Part shown: piece by piece, positions 1 to 6,101 of the stretch | Numbering within the stretch: the stretch's first letter is position 1 | Layout of the letters: the number at the start of each line of letters is the position of its first letter | Origin: Verrucomicrobiota bacterium | Lineage (GTDB): Bacteria > Verrucomicrobiota > Verrucomicrobiia > Limisphaerales > UBA11320 | NCBI GenBank assembly: GCA_016871475.1 | Contig: VHDG01000256.1 | Location: 1 to 6,101 of the forward strand | Direction: 5' to 3' | DNA length: 6,101 nt | Notes under the pieces: model-generated | The model's input: the letters and a program-made list of their open reading frames with translations, nothing else | What the model was told of the DNA's origin: nothing | The model's database searches: none | Program-made: the position numbers and the translations under genes

Positions 1-230
1 TGTCGTATATCCCAAAACGATCTCTTCATTCACTCAACTGCATCGGGATCCCCCAGGGAACCGAAGACGCCCCCGTGAGAAAACGGTTGCTCGAAGACTA
101 TGGCATCGAGATCGGTGCAGGTCTGGGTGTGATGGCCGGAAAGGCCTGGCGAATCGGGTTGATGGGACAAGGGGCCACAACCCGCAACGTGGACCTCGTC
201 CTCGCTGCGCTGCGCACAATCCTCCGTTAA
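1..230 (+). CDS. Alanine/serine-glyoxylate aminotransferase, class V PLP enzyme (3' end only)
   Basis: Only the last 75 codons are present; the reading frame enters at base 3 and ends at TAA 228-230. The translated end contains RKRLLEDYGIEIGAGLG, then AGKAWRIGLMG, then TRNVDLVLAALRTIL. This is the typical C-terminal small domain of the alanine-glyoxylate/serine-glyoxylate aminotransferase family (fold-type I PLP enzymes, class V). The Arg in WRIG (codon 150-152) matches the family residue that binds the substrate carboxylate. The PLP-binding lysine lies upstream of the window and cannot be checked. Family members transfer an amino group from alanine or serine to glyoxylate, giving glycine, in the cytoplasm. 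The stop lies four bases before glcD, so the gene is probably in the same operon and would consume the glyoxylate made by GlcDEF. Related class V enzymes with other amino donors cannot be excluded from this fragment. Confidence 0.85.
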   Translation, partial: SYIPKRSLHSLNCIGIPQGTEDAPVRKRLLEDYGIEIGAGLGVMAGKAWRIGLMGQGATTRNVDLVLAALRTILR

Positions 231-234
231 AAGG

Positions 235-1680
235 ATGGCATCTGTCGTACTCCAACGCCTCTCGACCCTGATCCCGGCTGAAAGGATCCTCACCCGACCC
301 GCGGAACTGGCCTCGTATGAGAGCGACGGGTTGACCGCATTTCGCGCCCGCCCTGATGCCATCGTGGTCCCTGAAACCCAGGAGGAGACCATCGACATCG
401 TGCGACTCTGCCATGAGCTGGGCATACCCTTCGTCGCCCGTGGCAGCGGAACCAGCCTCTCGGGTGGATCCCTGCCGGTCGCCAACGGGATCGTCATCGC
501 CCTCAACAGGCTCAACCGCATCCTTCACATTGATCCCACGACACGCACCGCTGTTGTCGAACCGGGCGTCATCAACACACACGTCACACAAGCTGCCTCC
601 CCCTTCGGCCTTCACTACGCTCCCGATCCTTCGAGCCAGTCCATCTGCACCATCGGAGGCAACATCGCCTTCAACTCCGGCGGCGCTCATTGCCTGAAGC
701 ATGGGATGACCGCCAACCACGTCCTCGCCATCAAGGCCGTGCTGGCCACAGGTGAGGTCGTGGAATGGGGAACGGGTAGCCGCGAGTTCATCGGCCCCGA
801 CTGGTGCGGGCTTTTCTCGGGCCATGAAGGATTGTTCGGCATCGCCCTGCAGATCACCCTGCAGCTCCTGCCCAAGCCGGATCGGTTTCACACCGTCCTG
901 GCAGGCTACCAATCCCTCGAGCAAGCAGGAGATGCCGTGGCCGCCATCATCGCCAGCGGACTGCTGCCGGGCGCGATTGAGATCATGGATGCACTTGCGC
1001 TCGAGGCTGCCAAAGCGGCTGTTCATGCAGATTACCCGCCGGGATGCGAAGCCGTGCTGATCGTCGAGCTCGAAGGGCCCAGAGAGGCTGTGGAGGTCGA
1101 GAGAACACAGCTGGAAGCCATCCTCAGCGCAAGCCGTCCGGTGGAGATGCGTCCTGCCCGCGACAGCGCTGAACGCCTCGCCATCTGGAAAGGCCGCAAG
1201 AGCGCTTTCAGCGCCGTGGGACGCCTCTCACCCGACTTCATCGTCCAGGACGGAGTGGTCCCGCGACGCCGATTGGGCGAAGCCCTTCGAAAGATCGCAC
1301 GGATGGCCTCGGAGTCAGGAATTCGCGTCGCCAATGTCTTCCACGCAGGGGATGGAAACCTGCATCCGCTGATCCTGTTTGACGGCCGGGTCCCGGGCGC
1401 TCTGGAACGCGCCGAACAGCTGGCAGGTCGCATTCTTAAAATGTGCGTGGAGATGGGAGGATCCATCACCGGGGAACATGGCATCGGGATGGAGAAACGG
1501 GAGTTCCTTCCTGACATGTTCAGCCCGGCGGAGATTCGGCTCATGGAGAGGATCCATGCGGCTTTCGATCCGAAAAAGATTTCGAACCCGGGCAAAATGT
1601 TTCCGGCAGGCACGGCCCCATCGCTTCAACTTCATGGCCTTCATCCGCTGGAGAAGGCAGGACTGGCTTCCCGCGAATGA
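235..1680 (+). CDS. glcD: Glycolate oxidase subunit GlcD (FAD-linked)
   Basis: The 481-residue protein is close to the family size (about 500 in E. coli). It carries the flavin catalytic subunit that oxidises glycolate to glyoxylate. The N-terminal PCMH-type FAD-binding domain spans roughly residues 38-215, with the FAD-contacting loop ARGSGTSLSGGS (68-79) and CTIGGNIAFNSGG (138-150). The C-terminal FAD-linked oxidase domain follows, with WKGRKSAFSA (318-327), FHAGDGNLHP (369-378), GEHGIG (413-418) and a closing NPGKMFP (451-457). No signal peptide or membrane segment is visible, as expected for a cytoplasmic-face subunit. The ATG at 235 directly follows an AAAAGG run, leaving no normal Shine-Dalgarno spacing, so initiation probably relies on coupling to the aminotransferase stop four bases upstream. 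The same family includes D-lactate dehydrogenases; adjacent glcE and glcF make glycolate oxidase the better call, though D-lactate may be a second substrate. Confidence 0.95.
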   Translation: MASVVLQRLSTLIPAERILTRPAELASYESDGLTAFRARPDAIVVPETQEETIDIVRLCHELGIPFVARGSGTSLSGGSLPVANGIVIALNRLNRILHIDPTTRTAVVEPGVINTHVTQAASPFGLHYAPDPSSQSICTIGGNIAFNSGGAHCLKHGMTANHVLAIKAVLATGEVVEWGTGSREFIGPDWCGLFSGHEGLFGIALQITLQLLPKPDRFHTVLAGYQSLEQAGDAVAAIIASGLLPGAIEIMDALALEAAKAAVHADYPPGCEAVLIVELEGPREAVEVERTQLEAILSASRPVEMRPARDSAERLAIWKGRKSAFSAVGRLSPDFIVQDGVVPRRRLGEALRKIARMASESGIRVANVFHAGDGNLHPLILFDGRVPGALERAEQLAGRILKMCVEMGGSITGEHGIGMEKREFLPDMFSPAEIRLMERIHAAFDPKKISNPGKMFPAGTAPSLQLHGLHPLEKAGLASRE

Positions 1681-2755
1681 GCCCCACCCTGACACCCTCG
1701 TCCGTGACGGAACTGCGGGATGCCATTCTGGCCTCCGCCCGGGTTTCCATCGAAGGTGCCCGTACCAAGCCCGCATTGATCGCGTCCGCAGGAAGTTCCA
1801 TCGGTCTGCGTCAGCTCTCAGGGATCACGGAATACGACCCCGAGGAGTTCACCTTCACAGCGCTTGCGGGCACTCCGCTCAGAGAGGTGATCGCGGCGTT
1901 GGACTCCCGAAACCAGCGACTCCCCTTCGATCCAATGCTTGTCGAGTCAGGAGGCACGCTCGGCGGAGCCTTCGCATCCGGCCTCAGCGGTCCAGGGAGA
2001 CACCGACACGGAGGAATTCGCGACTTCATCCTCGGCATCCGCTTCATGGACGGAGAGGGACGCCTCCTGCGCCTCGGAGGAAAGGTCGTCAAGAATGCCG
2101 CGGGATTCGATGTTCCGAAGTTTTTCGTGGGCAGCCTCGGATGTTTCGGTGCCCTGGTGGATCTCACCTTCAAGGTCTTTCCCAGGCCGCCCGCCCAGCT
2201 GACGCTCCGGTTCCCGACTCAACACGTCGAGGAGAGCGTTGAGCTCATCACCCGGCTCGCCTCTTCGCGATGGGACTGTGATGCCCTTGAGATCCCAACC
2301 GGAGCCCGCCACGTGCTCGCTCGTCTCGCAGGCCCCAATAGGGCACTGAACCTCATGGCATCCGACATGGGACGCGCATTGAAACGCGAGTTCACCGTCG
2401 AGGATCCATCGATCTGGGCGGCCATGGCTGAATTCGCATGGAGCCCGCCTGGGCACGCGCTTGCGAAAGTCCCCCTCGTTCCCACCAGCGCTGTCGAATG
2501 TGCGAAGGTCATCGGCTCCCTGCCCACGATGCAGGTCCACTTCAGCGCTGCATGCAACGTCGCGTTCCTGAGCTGGGCCGACCCGACCATCCACGCGGCT
2601 TTGCAAACATCCCTCGCACAACTCGGGCTGGAGGCCATGATGCTCCGGGGTGATCCTGGTGGATGGTGCATGGGCAGACGCCGCGTCACGCAGATCGAAG
2701 CCGCGGTGAAGCACGCCTTCGATCCCCTCAACCGCTTTCCGACGCTTTCCCGCTG

Positions 2756-2756
<1 letters not shown>
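1677..2756 (+). CDS. glcE: Glycolate oxidase subunit GlcE (second FAD-binding subunit)
   Basis: The 359-residue protein matches GlcE in length (about 350 in E. coli). It is a second FAD-binding PCMH domain protein, related to GlcD but with a short, divergent C-terminal half. Visible elements are IEGARTK (25-31), in the place of the family's glycine-rich FAD loop, then FTALAGTPLREVIAAL (60-75), GGTLGGAFASGLSGP (92-106), RDFILGIRFMDGEG (115-128) and KVVKNAAGFDVPKFFVGSLG (136-155). In E. coli GlcE is required for glycolate oxidase activity together with GlcD and GlcF. The start is fixed by the ATGA overlap with the glcD stop (ATG 1677-1679, TGA 1678-1680), which indicates translational coupling; only a weak purine stretch lies upstream. 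The C-terminus, VKHAFDPLNRFPTLSR, stops where many homologues continue with an F-N-P-G-R-type tail. The call rests on both motifs and position between glcD and glcF. Confidence 0.92.
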
Positions 2757-4021
<1,265 letters not shown>

Positions 4022-4234
4022 GGGGAACCGAAGCGTCTCCGCGAGGGGATGCGATGAGGTTCGACGAAAGCCGCGCTCGCCGGGATGTTGCGTGAGTTCG
4101 AGGCGGGGCCCTTCCTGTTTCCAGCTCCAAGGCAACCGGTGGTGCGGCTTGGCCTGAGCCGTGTTCAACCGTCGTCGTTTCAAACGAATTCTGGATTGAA
4201 CTTGGGCACCCTCATTCCCAGAGTGCGCCATCTC
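4022..4234 (+). other. glcF-permease intergenic region, no supported gene
   Basis: These 213 bases hold no convincing gene. An in-frame open stretch from ATG 4085 runs into the permease and would add 50 residues, but these are arginine/proline-rich and lack family similarity. A GC hairpin is visible: CGGCT 4145-4149 pairs with AGCCG 4157-4161 around a seven-base loop. No T-tract follows, so it is not a good terminator. GTTCAA 4163-4168 and TTGAAC 4196-4201 form a six-base inverted repeat. The second arm could also be a -35-like element, 17 bases before a poor -10 (CAGAGT, 4219-4224). ACCGGT 4136-4141 is a short palindrome. None of these is strong; the region could carry a secondary promoter or operator for the permease, or simply be leader sequence in a longer transcript. 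Confidence 0.35.
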
Positions 4235-5890
4235 ATGACTCCCGAACTGTGGTTCCAGAACTACAATCCTCTCGGCAACACCACGCTGTCCACAATCGCC
4301 GCGGCCCTGCCTGTGGTGGCGCTCCTCTTATGCATCGCCTGCTTCCACGTCCGGATCCATGTCTCAGCCATGATCGGCCTGGCCGTCAGCCTGGGCGTCG
4401 CAGTCTTCGTCTTCAAGATGCCCGCGACCATGGCAGGCCTGACCACGGTTTACGGAGCGGTCTACGGATTGTTCCCGATCGGATGGATCATCCTGAACGT
4501 GCTCTTCCTGCATCAGCTCACCGTTGATCGCGGCCGATTTGACCGGCTTCGACAAAGCCTCATGGCCATCGCACCCGACGCGAGGGTTCAGCTCATCCTG
4601 ATCGCATTTTCCTTCGGAGCCTTCATCGAAGGCGTGGCTGGATTCGGAGCGCCCGTTGCGATCACGGGATCGATCCTGATGCAGCTGGGTTTCAAGCCTC
4701 TCCACGCCTCAGGCTTGGCCCTGATCGCGAATACAGCGCCCGTTGCCTTCGGATCGCTCGGCATTCCACTCACAACGTTGAGCCAGGTGACCGGCATGGA
4801 TGTGTACAAGCTCTCCGCCATGGTCGGCCGGCAGCTGCCACCGTTCTCGCTGATCGTGCCGTTCTGGGTCGTGTGTGCGTACTGCGGCTGGCGTCGCGCC
4901 CTGGAAGTCTGGCCTGCCGCATTGACCGCAGGATTCTTTTTCGCGGTTCCACAGTTCCTCGTCTCCAATTTTCATGGGCCCTACCTGGTGGACCTCATCT
5001 CCGGCGGCTGTTCGATCGGAGCAACAGCCCTGCTTCTCAAATTCTGGCAACCTCGACGCATCGAGACACTGGAAAAGCCCATCGAGTCGGCAGCGGGGAC
5101 GTCGAAGGACTCCACAGGGGCAGGCGTCTCCACCTTCCAGTCCTGGCTGCCCTGGATCATTCTGACCGGGTGCATCCTGGTGTGGAGTGTGCCCATGGTG
5201 AAAAAGAGCCTGGACGGGGCTGTCACCATCAAGCTGCCGCTGGAGGGACTCCATGGACTCATCCAACGCGTTCCCCCTGTGGCACCCGCTGACGCCATAC
5301 CGGAGGCTGCGGAGATTCGGTTGAATCTGCTCTCAGCCACGGGAAGCGCCATCTTGGCGGCGAGCATTCTGGCAGGGTTGGCCATGGGATGTTCCTTTCG
5401 AGACCTTGGACGCACTTACCTTCAGACCCTGTGGAAGGTCCGGTATTCGCTGATGACCATTGCAGCGATGCTGGCATTGGGAAACGTCACGAAGTTTTCC
5501 GGAGCCGATGCGGCTTTGGGGTTGGTGATGGCCCAGACAGGCTACTTCTATCCATTCTTTGGAACCCTGTTGGGCTGGCTCGGGGTGGCCCTGACCGGAT
5601 CGGACACCGCTTCGAACGTTCTTTTTGGCAGCCTGCAACAGATCACCTCCCAACAACTGGGACTGAGTCCTTACATGATGGGGGCTGCGAACAGTTCCGG
5701 GGGGGTGATGGGGAAGATGGTTGATGCACAAAGCATTGTGGTTGCAAGCACTGCAACTCGTTATTTTGGCCAGGAGGGTGCCATTTTAAGGTTCGTTTTC
5801 TGGCACAGCATCATCCTGGCCTGTCTCCTGGGAGGGTGGGTCTTCCTCATGGCGCGGCTGTCCATTTTCGAGACATGGATCATTCATTAG
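4235..5890 (+). CDS. lldP: LctP-family lactate/glycolate permease
   Basis: From ATG 4235 the protein has 551 residues, the same length as E. coli LldP. It is a strongly hydrophobic inner-membrane protein with about 12-14 predicted membrane segments. The N-terminus WFQNYNPLGN (6-15) is the classic family opening. Further conserved blocks are LFPIGWIILNVLFLHQLTV (79-97), FGAFIEGVAGFGAPVAIT (127-144), LIANTAPVAFGSLGIP (163-178), LTGSDTASNVLFGSLQ (453-468) and AANSSGGVMGKMVDAQSI (484-501). Family members are proton symporters for L-lactate, D-lactate and glycolate (LldP and GlcA in E. coli). Beside glcDEF, glycolate import is the likely main role, but substrate cannot be read from sequence. ATG 4235 is preferred to ATG 4085 because the extra 50 residues are not family-like and WFQNYNPLGN then sits near the N-terminus, as in homologues. 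No strong ribosome-binding site precedes it. The hydrophilic loop around 272-302 is the most variable part. Confidence 0.93.
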   Translation: MTPELWFQNYNPLGNTTLSTIAAALPVVALLLCIACFHVRIHVSAMIGLAVSLGVAVFVFKMPATMAGLTTVYGAVYGLFPIGWIILNVLFLHQLTVDRGRFDRLRQSLMAIAPDARVQLILIAFSFGAFIEGVAGFGAPVAITGSILMQLGFKPLHASGLALIANTAPVAFGSLGIPLTTLSQVTGMDVYKLSAMVGRQLPPFSLIVPFWVVCAYCGWRRALEVWPAALTAGFFFAVPQFLVSNFHGPYLVDLISGGCSIGATALLLKFWQPRRIETLEKPIESAAGTSKDSTGAGVSTFQSWLPWIILTGCILVWSVPMVKKSLDGAVTIKLPLEGLHGLIQRVPPVAPADAIPEAAEIRLNLLSATGSAILAASILAGLAMGCSFRDLGRTYLQTLWKVRYSLMTIAAMLALGNVTKFSGADAALGLVMAQTGYFYPFFGTLLGWLGVALTGSDTASNVLFGSLQQITSQQLGLSPYMMGAANSSGGVMGKMVDAQSIVVASTATRYFGQEGAILRFVFWHSIILACLLGGWVFLMARLSIFETWIIH

Positions 5891-5914
5891 TTTTTTTCTT
5901 TGAACAAATGAGTG
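5881..5914 (+). terminator. Weak hairpin and T-tract at the permease stop
   Basis: CATTCATT (5881-5888) can pair with AATGAGTG (5907-5914), with one U-G wobble, enclosing an 18-base loop that holds a run of seven T (5891-5897). A T-rich stretch, ATTTTAT, follows. The stem is AU-rich and the loop long, so as an intrinsic terminator it is weak. The T-tract right after the stop codon and the sharp drop in GC do mark the end of the permease unit. A second short stem, TCCAT/ATGGA, lies just before it inside the gene. Confidence 0.3.
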
Positions 5915-5924
5915 ATTTTATCGT

Positions 5925-5942
5925 CATATGCGCGTGCGCGCG
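5925..5942. other. Alternating pyrimidine-purine tract with GC self-complementary core
   Basis: CATATGCGCGTGCGCGCG alternates pyrimidine and purine perfectly for 18 bases, mostly as CG steps, in an otherwise AT-rich spacer. GCGCG-TG-CGCGC (5930-5941) is also an imperfect palindrome. Such tracts can adopt left-handed Z-DNA under negative supercoiling. Here it lies just upstream of a candidate -10 box, so it might affect the next promoter; that role is inference. Confidence 0.5.
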
Positions 5943-5953
5943 GTATTTCCACA

Positions 5954-5959
5954 TATAAC
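5954..5959 (+). promoter_or_regulatory. Candidate -10 box (TATAAC) for the small exported protein gene
   Basis: TATAAC matches the sigma-70 -10 consensus at five of six positions and sits 28 bases before the ATG at 5988, which fits a short leader. No good -35 element is found 16-18 bases upstream; that position is taken by the GC-rich alternating tract. The AT-rich context and the change of gene type support a new transcription unit starting here. Confidence 0.4.
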
Positions 5960-5987
5960 TCACTGCGTAGTAGCAAATAAAAGACCT

Positions 5988-6101
5988 ATGAAAAAACTGA
6001 TTGTGTCCCTCTCTGTTGCAGTTCTCGCCTTCACACTCTCAGCCAGCGCTGGAGATTGCGAAAAGTCCAAGACCTCTGCGAAATCCGCGAAAGCTTGCGC
6101 A
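5988..6101 (+). CDS. Small exported Lys/Cys-containing protein (5' end only)
   Basis: The ATG at 5988 opens 38 codons that continue to the window edge without a stop. The start has a textbook Sec signal peptide: MKK, a hydrophobic core LIVSLSVAVLAFTLS (4-18) and a signal peptidase I site ASA (19-21) before GDC. Cys24 is not in a lipobox, so this is probably not a lipoprotein. The mature start, GDCEKSKTSAKSAKACA (22-38), is rich in lysine, serine and alanine, with cysteines at 24 and 37. It looks like low-complexity repeats of a K-S/T-A type. I do not recognise a named family; similar short, exported Lys/Cys-rich proteins occur, to my memory, in Verrucomicrobiota. Function is unknown. No clear ribosome-binding site precedes the ATG. 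It probably forms a separate unit from the glycolate genes. Confidence 0.75.
   Translation, partial: MKKLIVSLSVAVLAFTLSASAGDCEKSKTSAKSAKACA

Noticed and set aside
34..1026. 330-codon open frame on the minus strand opposite glcD
   Set aside because: It lies fully antisense to a well-supported glcD and its translation shows no domain; long antisense frames are common in GC-rich coding DNA.
1379..2242. 287-codon plus-strand frame bridging the glcD-glcE junction
   Set aside because: Arg/Ser/His-rich translation without family motifs, overlapping both genes in another frame; a codon-bias shadow.
1947..2714. 255-codon minus-strand frame opposite glcE
   Set aside because: Antisense shadow of glcE with no recognisable domain and no initiation signals.
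2663..2755. N-terminal extension of GlcF by 31 residues
   Set aside because: It lies inside glcE, is rich in Arg/His/Pro unlike GlcF N-termini, and the TGATG junction gives a better start at 2756.
4145..4161. GC hairpin as an intrinsic terminator after glcF
   Set aside because: The stem is only five to six pairs and no T-tract follows, so it does not meet the terminator pattern.
4085..4234. N-terminal extension of the permease by 50 residues
   Set aside because: The residues are not hydrophobic or family-like, and WFQNYNPLGN belongs near the N-terminus of LctP proteins.
5900..5929. TTGAAC (5900-5905) with TCATAT (5924-5929) as a sigma-70 promoter
   Set aside because: The -10 matches only three of six positions; TATAAC at 5954 is a much better candidate for the downstream gene.

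Overview
The window is a compact, entirely plus-strand catabolic cluster for glycolate (possibly also lactate). Its order is the 3' end of an alanine/serine-glyoxylate-type aminotransferase, then glcD, glcE and glcF (three-subunit membrane-associated glycolate oxidase), then an LctP-family lactate/glycolate permease. The last 114 bases begin a separate small exported protein that runs off the window.

Layout: the aminotransferase stop is four bases before the glcD ATG. glcD and glcE share an ATGA overlap, and glcE and glcF share a TGATG overlap. These four genes therefore look like one translationally coupled operon. A 213-base gap without a convincing gene separates glcF from the permease, which keeps the same orientation and may be co-transcribed or have its own promoter. 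After the permease the sequence becomes abruptly AT-rich, with a T-tract, a weak hairpin and a good -10 box, and a new transcription unit starts there.

Working together (inference from families): the permease imports glycolate or lactate. GlcDEF oxidises glycolate to glyoxylate, passing electrons from FAD through the GlcF iron-sulfur clusters to the membrane. The aminotransferase converts glyoxylate to glycine. No malate synthase, glyoxylate carboligase or GlcC-type regulator lies in the window, so the visible outlet for glyoxylate is transamination.

Organism: a GC-rich Gram-negative-like bacterium with weak or absent Shine-Dalgarno sequences. The short lysine/cysteine-rich exported protein at the end, with an MKKLIVSLSVAVLAF-type leader, resembles small secreted proteins I associate with Verrucomicrobiota (Prosthecobacter-like), but this placement is tentative.

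I see no mobile element, CRISPR array, RNA gene or defence system. The core genes are well-known families and I found no clear evidence of a new system. The more unusual points are the coupling to a transaminase, the truncated small exported protein, and some minor sequence oddities.
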